Notes: generated by a model not told the origin, from the letters alone. Counted from the stretch's first letter, positions 14,399 through 23,085 are shown. The stretch is DNA of 34,183 bases from Planctomycetota bacterium (GCA_024275565.1 JAJRYY010000038.1:1-34183), one strand, 5' to 3'. Numbers and translations are program-made.

Positions 14399-16585
14399 AT
14401 GAAACCCGCCGACAATAAAGTCCTGAAGATCCTCTCTCACACACCGACGCTGCTGATTGTGGTTGTGGTGTTTGTACTCGGTTATACGTTCAAGGGGCTG
14501 GTCAGCAGCGCGCCGACTTCTTCAAGCACGAGTACCGTGGATACATCCACTGACGACGCGGTTGAGGAGATCTGGACCTGCTCGATGCATCCGCAGATCA
14601 AGCTTCCCAAACCGGGGAAATGCCCGTTGTGCGGGATGGATCTGATTCTGGCTGAGGGTGCGTCAAAACCCAGGAAGGCACAGAAAAAGAGTGCGCCGAA
14701 GTACGCCTGCTCGATGTTCTGTGTACCGCCGATGCCCATGCCCGGAGACTGCCCCATATGTGGAATGGAGATGGTGGAAGTCGACGACTCGGGCGGTGAT
14801 GAAGGTGGTCCGCGCACACTCACATTGTCGAAAATGGCGCAAAAACTTGCGGAAATAGAGACGATCCCTGTCTCGCGAAAGACCGTGACAGCGGAGATTC
14901 GTATGGTCGGAAAGATCGACTATGACGAAACCCGCCTTGGGTACATCACGGCGTGGGTACCGGGTCGCCTCGAACGGTTGTATGTGGACTATACGGGGGT
15001 TCCTGTTCAAAAGGGTGACCACATGGTCTACCTGTACAGCCCTGAGCTGTCGACTGCTCAGACCGAGCTGCTTGAAGCGTTGCGTAGAGCAAAAGCCGCC
15101 CAGGCGGGTGGTGGTTCCATCCTCGACGAGAGGGCTACGGAGTGGGTTGAGGACATCCGCGACAAGTTCCGCCTGTGGGGTATGACGGATGAACAGATTG
15201 CTGAGATCGAAGAGCGAGGGACGACCTCTGACTACATGACGATCTATGCACCGATGGGTGGAATCGTCATCTACAAGAACCTGCTCGAAGGAGCCTACGT
15301 TGAGACAGGTACGCGTATCTACACGATCGCGGACCTCTCGCATCTGTGGGTCAAACTCGATGCTTATGAGTCAGATCTCGCCTGGCTGCGCTATGGTCAG
15401 AAAGTGGAGTTCGAAGCAGAGGCATATCCGGGAGACATCTTTGTTGGGACAGTTGCGTTTATCTCGCCAGTGCTGGATGCCAAAACCAGAACAGTGAAGG
15501 TCCGTGTCAACGTTGAGAATCCGGACGGTCGGCTGAAACCTGAGATGTTCGTGCGTGCTGTGGCGCATTCGGAGGTCGCCGCCGGCGGGCGTGTTGTGGA
15601 TGCGGAACTGGCTGGCAAGTGGATGTGTCCGATGCACCCAGAGATCGTCAAGGATCAGGCTGATGACTGCGACCGGTGTGGCATGCCGCTGGTTCGCACC
15701 GAATCGCTCGGATATGTATCAGTTGAAGCCGGATCTACCGAAATGCCACTGGTCATCCCGGCATCCGGTCCATTGATTACCGGAAAGCGGGCGCTGGTGT
15801 ATATCGAAGTTCCTGGCGAACCTGGAACCTATGAAGGGCGTGAAATTCTCCTCGGCCCGAGGGTTGGAAATCAATATATCGTGTTCGACGGTCTGACCGA
15901 AGGCGAGCGTGTCGTCGTCCATGGGAACTTCAAAATCGACAGCGCCGTGCAAATCATGGCCAAGCCCAGCATGATGAATCCGGACGAAGAGAAACCTGAA
16001 CCTTCAGGCGATGACGAGCTGGGGCAGGATGTCGCCACCAGCCATGAAATGCCATCCCCGCGACATGACCTCGACAGTCCTGTCGGATTGAAATTGAACA
16101 TTCCACCGGCATTTGCAGCCGAGTTCAAACCCGTGCTGGCTGCCTACCTGACCATTCAGGACGCCCTCAGCCACGACCTGCACAAACCAGCCCAGGATGC
16201 TGCGAAGGATCTTGCGGCTGCGCTGAACGACGTGGACATGGGTCTGCTTGAGGGTCAGGCACATATGGCGTGGATGAAAGAAGCGAGCGACCTGGCGAAG
16301 TCTGCCAACGACCTGGCCGGTTCTTCCGACATACAACGGGCCCGCTCGGCGTTCGCGTTGCTTTCCGAATCAATGATCGTATCCGCGAAGTGCTATGGAG
16401 TTGCATCTGAGTCGGTTCACCGGTTTCACTGCCCCATGGCATTTGGCGATCGCGGGGGTGACTGGCTGCAGCGGAAAGAAAAGACTGAGAACCCGTATTT
16501 TGGATCAGCCATGTTTCGCTGCGGTGTGATGAAGGAAACCATCGCACCACGCACTGCGGGAGGTGCAAACGATGACGGAGAATAG
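14399..16585 (+). CDS. cusB: CusB-type membrane fusion adaptor with three HMBD motifs and DUF3347 domain
   Basis: 728 residues, far longer than E. coli CusB (about 400). A membrane anchor lies at residues 17-35. Heavy-metal-binding motifs follow: WTCSMHPQIKLPKPGKCPLC (from 59), a degenerate one with ACSMFCVPPMPMPGDCPICG (from 103) that lacks the usual His-Pro, and a third with WMCPMHPEIVKDQADDCDRC (near 407) inserted after the adaptor core. The core has YLYSPELSTAQTELLEA and the barrel/lipoyl segments. The C-terminus (about 563-715) is a DUF3347-like domain with HCPMAFGDRGGDWLQ and NPYFGSAMFRCG. Such adaptors collect Cu(I)/Ag(I) in the periplasm and pass it to the pump. Its stop overlaps the pump start by 14 bases, implying coupled translation. 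Confidence 0.9.
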   Translation: MKPADNKVLKILSHTPTLLIVVVVFVLGYTFKGLVSSAPTSSSTSTVDTSTDDAVEEIWTCSMHPQIKLPKPGKCPLCGMDLILAEGASKPRKAQKKSAPKYACSMFCVPPMPMPGDCPICGMEMVEVDDSGGDEGGPRTLTLSKMAQKLAEIETIPVSRKTVTAEIRMVGKIDYDETRLGYITAWVPGRLERLYVDYTGVPVQKGDHMVYLYSPELSTAQTELLEALRRAKAAQAGGGSILDERATEWVEDIRDKFRLWGMTDEQIAEIEERGTTSDYMTIYAPMGGIVIYKNLLEGAYVETGTRIYTIADLSHLWVKLDAYESDLAWLRYGQKVEFEAEAYPGDIFVGTVAFISPVLDAKTRTVKVRVNVENPDGRLKPEMFVRAVAHSEVAAGGRVVDAELAGKWMCPMHPEIVKDQADDCDRCGMPLVRTESLGYVSVEAGSTEMPLVIPASGPLITGKRALVYIEVPGEPGTYEGREILLGPRVGNQYIVFDGLTEGERVVVHGNFKIDSAVQIMAKPSMMNPDEEKPEPSGDDELGQDVATSHEMPSPRHDLDSPVGLKLNIPPAFAAEFKPVLAAYLTIQDALSHDLHKPAQDAAKDLAAALNDVDMGLLEGQAHMAWMKEASDLAKSANDLAGSSDIQRARSAFALLSESMIVSAKCYGVASESVHRFHCPMAFGDRGGDWLQRKEKTENPYFGSAMFRCGVMKETIAPRTAGGANDDGE

Positions 16586-19500
16586 TCCGCTGGAGCGTCC
16601 ACCAGCACAACCATCGTTCATCGACAAGATCATACGGTTTTGCATCGAGAACAAGCTGGTTGTCGTCCTCTTTATGTTCTTTACCATCGGATGGGGGTTG
16701 ATGTCAGCCCCGTTCGACTGGGACCTTGGCGGGATCCCCCGCGATCCGATGCCCGTGGATGCCATCCCCGATATCGGCGAGAATCAGCAGATTGTCTTTA
16801 CGGAGTGGATGGGTCGATCGCCGCAGGATGTTGAGGATCAGATCGGTTACCCGCTGACGGTGTCGCTACTGGGAATCCCGGGCGTCAAGACCATCCGCAG
16901 TTACTCCCTGTTCGGGTTTTCGCTGATCTACATCATCTTCGACGAAGAGGTCGAGTTTTACTGGTCGCGCTCGCGTGTGCTGGAAAAGATGAGCAGTCTG
17001 CCCGCCGGAACGCTCCCGGAGGATGTGCAACCTGCGCTCGGACCGGATGCCACCGCGCTGGGGCAGGTCTACTGGTACACGCTCGAAGGGCAGGACAAGG
17101 ACGGCAACCCGACGGGCGGATGGGGGCTTGATGAGCTCCGGACGATCCAGGACTGGTACGTCCGATATGCACTGCTATCTGCTGGCGGTGTTTCTGAAGT
17201 CGCTTCCATTGGCGGGTATGTCCAGGAATATCAGGTCGACGTGGACCCGGACGCGATGCGCGCGTACGGCGTATCACTCGAAGAAGTATTCATGGCCGTC
17301 AAAATGTCCAATGTGGATGTCGGCGCTCGAACCATCGAGATCAACAGCGTTGAGTACATCATTCGCGGGCTGGGCTTTGTGGAGGAAGTCTCGGACGTCG
17401 AAGATGCGGTCATTAAAGTCAACGACAATGTGCCCATCTATGTGCGAAATGTCGCAAAAGTAACGCTCGGACCGGGTCTGAGACGTGGTGCCCTGGATAA
17501 GGCTGGCGCGGAGGCTTGCGGTGGGGTCGTTGTCGCTCGTTACGGCGAGAACCCGCTGGCAGCGATCAAGAACGTCAAGGCGATGATCGAGGAGATTTCT
17601 CCCGGCCTGCCTCAGAAAACACTGGCTGACGGAACAGTCAGCCAGGTCAAAATCGTGCCCTTCTACGACCGCTCCGGACTGATTTACGAGACGCTGGGTA
17701 CGCTGAGCGACGCGTTGCTTCAACAGATCCTCGTGACCATCATCGTGGTCGTCGTCATGGTGCGTCACCTGCGCAGTTCGATCCTCATCTCAGGCCTGCT
17801 GCCGCTTGCGGTTCTGATGTGTTTTATTGCGATGCGTACCACCGGCGTTGATGCCAATATCGTGGCACTTTCCGGAATTGCGATAGCGATCGGAACGATT
17901 GTTGATATGGGGATCATTGTATGTGAAAATATCCTAAAAAACCTGGATGAAGCTGATCCGGATGCCAATCGGCTGGAGGTCATCTATTCCGCGTCCAGCG
18001 AGGTCGGCAGTGCGATTCTGACTGCCGTTTCCACCACCATCGTCAGCTTTCTGCCTGTCTTCACGATGGAAGCGGCTGAAGGAAAGCTGTTTCGACCGCT
18101 CGCTTTTACAAAAACCTACGCACTGGTCGCCTCGGTGATTGTGGCGCTCACCATCATCCCGCCCGCCGCGCACATTCTGTTTACACGACAACGCGAGGGG
18201 CGCCGAAGTCTGACCTGGCTGTTTTATCCGATCCTCGCGATCGTTGGCATCTGGCTTGCCATCAGCCGTGGATGGGTGTGGCCTGGCGGAATGCTTGTGC
18301 TGATCGGAGTGTATGGCTCCTTCGAACCCAGGCTGCCCAAACTCCTCCGAAAGCTGGGCCCACAGCTGGCCAACTCGGTGGTGGTTCTGGCTGTGTTGCT
18401 CCTGCTGACCCAGTCATGGTTGCCGATCGGACCGGAGAAGGGTCTTTGGCGCAACGCGATCCTCGTGGGTGGAACCATCGGCGCCCTGCTGTTCGTATTT
18501 CAGCTTTTTCAGGCAGCGTATCCCTATGTGTTGAGATGGGCGCTGGACCACAAAGCGACTTTCCTGATGCTTCCCCTGGCGATCGTTGCCGCCGGTGGCA
18601 TGGTCTGGCGCGGGTTTGACGATTTATTCGCGTGGATGCCCCCGGCCGTCCATGATTCTGAACCTGGCGTATATCTTGCGGAAAAATTCCCGGGTCTTGG
18701 CAAGGAGTTCATGCCACCGCTGGATGAAGGCTCCTACCTCTACATGCCCGTGACGATGCCCCACGCCTCCATCGGCGAGGTGCTGGATGTCCTGAAAAAG
18801 CAGGACATCTCATTCAACCAGGTACCGGAGATCTCCCTCGCAGTGGGCAAGCTGGGACGGGTCGAAAGCCCGCTCGATCCAGCACCCTTGTCCATGATCG
18901 AAACGGTCATCAATTATCATCCGCAATACATGACAGACCATAATGGGCACCGGATGTCGTTTCGATACGATGAGACCAAGATAGATCTGTTTCGCGATCA
19001 GGAAGGCATGCCCGTTCCAGCCAATGACGGCGAACCGTATTTTGTGCATGGTACATACGCCCGCGACGATCTGGGCAACTTGATTGAAGAGTCGGGTGGG
19101 ATGCCATTTCGGATGTGGCGACCAGCGCTTGATCCTGAGATCAACCCGGGGCGTGAGGCGTGGGCAGGCGTCAACAGACCCAACGACATATGGGATCTGA
19201 TCGTGGCGGCAGGGAAGCTTCCTGGAACAACATCTGCTCCGAAACTCCAGCCGATCGCTGCCAGAATCGTCATGCTGCAGAGTGGTATGCGCGCACCCAT
19301 GGGCGTGAAGGTCAAGGGACCGAGTCTCGAAGTACTCGACAAGGTCTGCCTGGATATTGAGCGGTTTCTGAAGGAAGTGTCCTCTGTCGAACCCCAGGCA
19401 GTGGTTGCAGACCGCATCATCGGCAAGCCATACCTGGAGATTGACATCGACCGGGAAGCCATCGCCCGCTACGGAATCAAAATTCGACAGGTGCAGGATG

Positions 19501-20486
19501 TGATTGAGGTTGCGATCGGTGGAAGGCGCATCACGACCACCGTCGAAGGGCGAGAACGCTTCCCGGTGCGTGTACGCTATCTACGCGAATTGCGTGACAG
19601 CATCGAATCGCTGGACAGAATCCTTGTCCCGGCTCCGGGTGGTGCGCAGATTCCGTTGATCCAGCTGGCGAAAATTGAATATGTTCGCGGACCACAGGTT
19701 ATCAAGAGCGAGGACACGTTTCTCATCGGGTATGTGCTCTTCGATATGAAGGATGGATATGCGGAAGTTGACGTCGTCGAACAGGCTGATGCTTACCTCA
19801 AAGAGAAAATCGCTACGGGTGAGCTCAAGATGCCCGCCGGCGTCAGCTTCACTTTCGCAGGTACTTATGAAAATCAGGTGCGGTCCGAAAAGAAGCTCAT
19901 GATCGTCCTGCCGCTTGCACTCTTCATCATCTTCATGATTCTCTATCTTCAGTTCAAGTCCGTCGTGACCACCAGCCTGGTCTTCTCCGGAATCCTGGTC
20001 GCATGGTCCGGCGGATTTATCATGATCTGGTTCTATTCCCAGCCATGGTTCCTTGACTGGGATGTGTTCGGAACAAGCCTGCGCGAGTTGTTCCAGGCCC
20101 ATCCGATCAATCTCAGTGTCGCCATCTGGGTCGGGTTCCTCGCACTCTTCGGTATCGCGTCAGATGACGGCGTCGTCATGGCCACTTATCTGAAAGACTC
20201 GTTCGCCAGGCAGTCGCCGAACACCATCGCCGAGATTCGCGCCGCAACCCTCACAGCGGGACAACGCAGAATTCGCCCCTGTCTGATGACCACCGCCACA
20301 ACCATTCTCGCGCTGCTCCCGGTTCTGACATCGAACGGACGAGGAGCAGACATCATGGTCCCGATGGCAATCCCATCGTTTGGCGGAATGGCCATCGAAA
20401 TCATCACCATGCTGGTAGTGCCTGTACTGTTCTGCACTTTCCAGGAGTTTCAGTTCAGGGCGAAACAACGCGGGATAAACCTGTAG
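16572..20486 (+). CDS. cusA: CusA-type heavy-metal RND efflux pump, long form
   Basis: 1304 residues, against about 1050 for E. coli CusA. The ATG at 16572 has GGGAGG (16558-16563) eight bases upstream; the in-frame GTG at 16563 overlaps that Shine-Dalgarno and is rejected. Hallmarks: DAIPDIGENQQIVFTEWMGR, the proton-relay helix IAIAIGTIVDMGIIVCENI, and the GIASDDGVVMATYLKDSF segment. Three methionines align with the E. coli Cu/Ag-binding set (Met573, 623, 672): Met725 in YMPVTMP, Met775 in LSMIETV and Met901 in IVMLQSGM, which supports monovalent Cu/Ag export. Two insertions explain the length: about four extra hydrophobic segments between residues 540 and 680, and roughly 75 residues between Met775 and Met901. 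It is the last gene of the cusC-cusB-cusA-type operon. Confidence 0.93.
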   Translation: MTENSPLERPPAQPSFIDKIIRFCIENKLVVVLFMFFTIGWGLMSAPFDWDLGGIPRDPMPVDAIPDIGENQQIVFTEWMGRSPQDVEDQIGYPLTVSLLGIPGVKTIRSYSLFGFSLIYIIFDEEVEFYWSRSRVLEKMSSLPAGTLPEDVQPALGPDATALGQVYWYTLEGQDKDGNPTGGWGLDELRTIQDWYVRYALLSAGGVSEVASIGGYVQEYQVDVDPDAMRAYGVSLEEVFMAVKMSNVDVGARTIEINSVEYIIRGLGFVEEVSDVEDAVIKVNDNVPIYVRNVAKVTLGPGLRRGALDKAGAEACGGVVVARYGENPLAAIKNVKAMIEEISPGLPQKTLADGTVSQVKIVPFYDRSGLIYETLGTLSDALLQQILVTIIVVVVMVRHLRSSILISGLLPLAVLMCFIAMRTTGVDANIVALSGIAIAIGTIVDMGIIVCENILKNLDEADPDANRLEVIYSASSEVGSAILTAVSTTIVSFLPVFTMEAAEGKLFRPLAFTKTYALVASVIVALTIIPPAAHILFTRQREGRRSLTWLFYPILAIVGIWLAISRGWVWPGGMLVLIGVYGSFEPRLPKLLRKLGPQLANSVVVLAVLLLLTQSWLPIGPEKGLWRNAILVGGTIGALLFVFQLFQAAYPYVLRWALDHKATFLMLPLAIVAAGGMVWRGFDDLFAWMPPAVHDSEPGVYLAEKFPGLGKEFMPPLDEGSYLYMPVTMPHASIGEVLDVLKKQDISFNQVPEISLAVGKLGRVESPLDPAPLSMIETVINYHPQYMTDHNGHRMSFRYDETKIDLFRDQEGMPVPANDGEPYFVHGTYARDDLGNLIEESGGMPFRMWRPALDPEINPGREAWAGVNRPNDIWDLIVAAGKLPGTTSAPKLQPIAARIVMLQSGMRAPMGVKVKGPSLEVLDKVCLDIERFLKEVSSVEPQAVVADRIIGKPYLEIDIDREAIARYGIKIRQVQDVIEVAIGGRRITTTVEGRERFPVRVRYLRELRDSIESLDRILVPAPGGAQIPLIQLAKIEYVRGPQVIKSEDTFLIGYVLFDMKDGYAEVDVVEQADAYLKEKIATGELKMPAGVSFTFAGTYENQVRSEKKLMIVLPLALFIIFMILYLQFKSVVTTSLVFSGILVAWSGGFIMIWFYSQPWFLDWDVFGTSLRELFQAHPINLSVAIWVGFLALFGIASDDGVVMATYLKDSFARQSPNTIAEIRAATLTAGQRRIRPCLMTTATTILALLPVLTSNGRGADIMVPMAIPSFGGMAIEIITMLVVPVLFCTFQEFQFRAKQRGINL

Positions 20487-20538
20487 ATTCAAGCACCGCT
20501 GAAAAAAGTGTCGCCGCCGATCAGGCAGAGGTCGACAG

Positions 20539-20570
20539 GACGTGAGGCCTACAAGACGTAAGGTCTACAA
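20539..20570. repeat. Two tandem 16-bp repeats
   Basis: GACGTGAGGCCTACAA (20539-20554) and GACGTAAGGTCTACAA (20555-20570) differ at two transitions. GGCAGAG strings flank both sides. Confidence 0.85.
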
Positions 20571-20716
20571 GGCAGAGGTCAAATAGGCAGAGTCAGTACA
20601 GACAATAGATACCTGCTGCGAGCAGTGTATGCACAGCCCCACCGCATCCATGAAGGTTCGCTGGAACGCATCCTTGCGAGTTTTCATGGGCGGTGGCGGT
20701 GGCTGCGAGACTTGGT

Positions 20717-20768
20717 CCCTGGCCGACACCCCTGGCCGACCCCTCCGACCGACACCCCTGGCTGGCAC
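20717..20768. repeat. C-rich degenerate tandem repeat, four units
   Basis: Units begin CCCT at 20717, 20730, 20741 and 20756 and end in CGAC or GGCAC, with lengths of 11-15 bases. The strand is strongly C-rich. Confidence 0.75.
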
Positions 20769-20947
20769 CCCCGACCGTTCCATTTCGATCTCAATATATG
20801 TTCATAAACGATCATCAATATTTTTTATAAAAAAGTGCAATTGTGTGGAAGAAACTGAGCGGGTACTGCATCAAACGCGCGGGTGATCCTGTGGTCGAAT
20901 CGCAGGCGCGATCCTGGGACGGATGTCGTCGGTCGATGCGGCCACAA

Positions 20948-20975
20948 CGTCTGACAAAAAATGTCTGACAAAAAA
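20948..20975. repeat. Two tandem 14-bp repeats
   Basis: CGTCTGACAAAAAA (20948-20961) is followed directly by TGTCTGACAAAAAA (20962-20975), 70 bases before the next gene. Confidence 0.85.
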
Positions 20976-21045
20976 TACAGCAAGACTTCTTCAACATGTT
21001 GGGTGCATCTCGATGCAGGTCTGGCTGATGAACGGAGGTTTTCGT

Positions 21046-21537
21046 ATGGCCACTGTCTTGGGGCGACCCGGTGCCCGCGCTTCACGCTCGGATCGTCAAT
21101 CCGGGGACAGGCGTCCGCAGTCGAACGATGGTTCCAGCAGCGGGCGCCGTCTATTGTTCAAAGCGGGGGACTTCGCGTTCCTGGTGTGCGTCGGTGCAGC
21201 AACCACAGTTGTCGCACACCTGGTCCACCAGCTTGGATGGACCTTCGTTCCGACCTGCCTGCTCGGCATGGTCGCAGCCATGATCGTGCAGACTTTGCTG
21301 GCTGTGCTGGCCTCACCGGTTCTTGGGTCCATCGAGTGCATGGTCCCTTCCATGTTTGTTGCCATGGCGAGTCCGATGGTTGTCTGCGGGATTCATCTGT
21401 CCGGTCAAGAGCCAACGCGTTCCATGGGCATCGTCATCGGCACGGTCGTCGCCGTTGGGATGTTCGTGTTCGTTCAATGGTATGGCCGATCGTGTATCGC
21501 CATGTTGCGGAACGATATCGCCAAGGCGTCAAACTGA
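21046..21537 (+). CDS. Hypothetical integral membrane protein
   Basis: 163 residues from the ATG at 21046, chosen because GGAGG (21034-21038) lies seven bases upstream; the frame stays open upstream but without a ribosome binding site. A polar, Arg/Ser-rich cytoplasmic-looking N-terminus of about 40 residues precedes hydrophobic segments: FAFLVCVGAATTVVAHLV, FVPTCLLGMVAAMIVQTLLA, a Met-rich stretch CMVPSMFVAMASPMVVCG, and SMGIVIGTVVAVGMFVFVQW. That suggests four membrane helices. The Met/Cys content of the third helix would suit metal handling, but I recognise no family. The methyltransferase start follows after one base (TGA-G-ATG), so the pair is translationally coupled. Confidence 0.8.
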   Translation: MATVLGRPGARASRSDRQSGDRRPQSNDGSSSGRRLLFKAGDFAFLVCVGAATTVVAHLVHQLGWTFVPTCLLGMVAAMIVQTLLAVLASPVLGSIECMVPSMFVAMASPMVVCGIHLSGQEPTRSMGIVIGTVVAVGMFVFVQWYGRSCIAMLRNDIAKASN

Positions 21538-21538
21538 G

Positions 21539-22192
21539 ATGAGTACGGTCTGGGATTTCCGCGCCAGGTTTTACGACGTCTGCGAGGCTTCGGATTTGCG
21601 TCGCGGAAGTTCGAAAAAAGCGCTTTTCCGTGACATGCGTGGTCGGATCCTGTTCGTCGGCGTTGGCACTGGAATGGACATCCCGCACTTTCCGGCGGGC
21701 CGGACGATTGTCGGCATCGACATCAGTGAGAAGATGCTTCGCAAGGCCCGTCCACGCGCACGCGCATATTCCGGTCGAATGGTCCTTCTGCGTGCCGACG
21801 CCCAGAACCTCAAATTTCCGGACAACAGCTTCGATACGCTCGTGACCTCGTGTACCATGTGTTCCGTCCCGGACCCGGTCCGCGCCTTTCGCGAATACCA
21901 TCGCGTACTCCGCCCTGGCGGACGCCTGCTCATGTTCGAGCATGTGCGAAGTCGAAACTGCCTCCTCGGCCTATCTCTCGATATGATGACACTGTGGACG
22001 CGATTGAGTGGTACGGAGATGAACCGCGATACGGTCTCAAATGCGCGGACGGCGGGGTTCCGCATCACCAGCATTGCGAGCGTATTCCTTGACATCATCC
22101 TGTCCGTCCGGGCAACCAAAGGCGCGACCACGCAGAATGAATCACCGACACTTCCCTCAAACTCGGTCCATCCCTCTCCGTTTACGCCTTGA
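21539..22192 (+). CDS. Class I SAM-dependent methyltransferase (UbiE/METTL7-like)
   Basis: 217 residues from the ATG at 21539, one base after the preceding stop. Motif I is ILFVGVGTGMDIPHFP, followed by the acidic SAM-ribose contact GIDIS. Motif II/III segments are FPDNSFDTLVTSCTMCSVPD and FREYHRVLRPGGRLLMFEHV. This arrangement fits small-molecule or lipid methyltransferases of the UbiE/METTL7 type. The substrate is unknown. The cysteines in SCTMCSVPD sit where other members often have a small residue and Cys. I see none of the conserved three-cysteine arrangement needed to call it arsenite methyltransferase. It is coupled to a membrane protein and lies between two metal efflux operons. A Ser/Pro-rich tail follows the fold. 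Confidence 0.87.
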   Translation: MSTVWDFRARFYDVCEASDLRRGSSKKALFRDMRGRILFVGVGTGMDIPHFPAGRTIVGIDISEKMLRKARPRARAYSGRMVLLRADAQNLKFPDNSFDTLVTSCTMCSVPDPVRAFREYHRVLRPGGRLLMFEHVRSRNCLLGLSLDMMTLWTRLSGTEMNRDTVSNARTAGFRITSIASVFLDIILSVRATKGATTQNESPTLPSNSVHPSPFTP

Positions 22193-22240
22193 CACCAGCA
22201 GGACAGTATGCCTAAACACCTGCAGGACAGAATGCGTAAA
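22193..22240. repeat. Two tandem 24-bp repeats after the methyltransferase stop
   Basis: Copies 22193-22216 and 22217-22240 share 21 of 24 positions (core GCAGGACAG.ATGC.TAAA). They begin one base after the stop codon. Confidence 0.88.
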
Positions 22241-22273
22241 TTATCACACCATCAGAGGAAAATGAGTACCTCT

Positions 22274-22381
22274 GCCTGAGCAAGCTAAAGGAGTGGTCGG
22301 CGAGTTCCGATAACCCGGAAAGTGGGTGTAACGAACCTCACGGAAGTCGATCCCGTGTGCCCGATCCTCTTCATCTCAGGC
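22274..22381 (+). ncRNA. Candidate structured RNA leader upstream of the Czc-type cluster
   Basis: Nested complementarity suggests a multi-branched fold. A closing stem joins GCCTGAG (22274-22280) to CTCAGGC (22375-22381). A second stem joins GAGTGGTCGG (22291-22300) to CCGATCCTC (22361-22369) with one bulge and one wobble. Inside are hairpins TTCCG/CGGAA (22305-22309, 22316-22320), GTGGGT/ACCTCAC (22322-22327, 22335-22341) and CACGG/CCGTG (22339-22343, 22353-22357). The last two share three bases, so they compete. The element lies about 145 bases before the Cys/His-rich gene that heads the efflux cluster. It does not match the NiCo riboswitch core as I remember it, nor any other class I know. 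Confidence 0.35.
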
Positions 22382-22525
22382 TGGTAAGATCGCAGGTGGA
22401 CCCGGCAAATCCGGCTACGACGCGTCAATGTTGCTTCGTATCGACAGCACCATAGACCTGTGTTACCCGATGGTTACCGATCTGGCATTGACCAGTCCCG
22501 AGCATCATCATAGAGTTCGGATGTA

Positions 22526-22960
22526 ATGGGCCGTATACTGACTATTTCAATTCTTCTGGCGTCGTTTCTCGCCATACCGGCACTGTGCATGGGCGGCGTG
22601 ATTACGCATGCCTGCAAATGCACCTCAGATCCCGTCTGTATGTGCAGTTCTGATTGCGACCATGGCAGTTCGAAAGACAACCATGGAAACTCGAAAGGCG
22701 ACCATGGAGATTGCGAGCACGAAGAGACCAATTGCGGACACGAAGGCGAATGCCCCGACGATCCATGCAGCGTCAGCATCATCCGGGCCGAACGCCGGGC
22801 CGACAGTGTCATCACGATGTCGCATCCTGCCTTGGCGCCCGCTTTCATCCTCATCTCGGTCACACAACCGTCGACACACACCGTAAGCTACGACGTACAC
22901 CATTGGTCGGATGGCTGTAATCTACCGTTCCCAGCCAGCGATCTCCCTCTCCTGATCTGA
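22526..22960 (+). CDS. Secreted Cys/His-rich protein, putative periplasmic metal binder
   Basis: 144 residues. A signal peptide (ILTISILLASFLAIPALC) is followed by a dense Cys/His region: THACKCTSDPVCMCSSDCDH, then degenerate heptads HGSSKDN, HGNSKGD and HGDCEHE, and NCGHEGECPDDPC. The heptads are encoded by a 21-bp DNA repeat (22660-22722). The C-terminal half contains a hydrophobic stretch (SHPALAPAFILISVTQPS) and no recognised domain. Placed directly before the czcC-like gene, it is probably a periplasmic metal buffer for the pump. The start codon has only a weak GGAT upstream. Real expression is likely given the signal peptide and cysteine pattern; the function is inferred. Confidence 0.7.
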   Translation: MGRILTISILLASFLAIPALCMGGVITHACKCTSDPVCMCSSDCDHGSSKDNHGNSKGDHGDCEHEETNCGHEGECPDDPCSVSIIRAERRADSVITMSHPALAPAFILISVTQPSTHTVSYDVHHWSDGCNLPFPASDLPLLI

Positions 22961-23085
22961 CCCCCTATACCCATATTCCAGTCAGCGTGGTGAGACGCAT
23001 CTGCGCGCTCACCCAAAGTCTCCGTACGCGCCATCTCTACGATGTGCGACGAATTCGCCGAACATTGATTGAAGGATTTTTGTAC

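Larger units (their letters stand above)
20487..21045. other. Repeat-rich intergenic region after the Cus-type operon
   Basis: About 560 bases without a supported gene. It contains three separate short tandem repeats (listed individually) and an AT-rich patch around 20815-20835 that could open easily, but it has no well-spaced promoter hexamers. Confidence 0.5.

Noticed and set aside
16563..16571. GTG at 16563 as the CusA-type start
   Set aside because: It overlaps the GGGAGG Shine-Dalgarno that correctly serves the ATG at 16572.
22275..22300. CTGAGCAAGC resembling the start of the NiCo riboswitch core (CUGAGCAGGC)
   Set aside because: The following core strings that I remember for that class (GAGCGG, GCAG.CGGG, GGGACAG) are absent, so only the structural candidate is reported.
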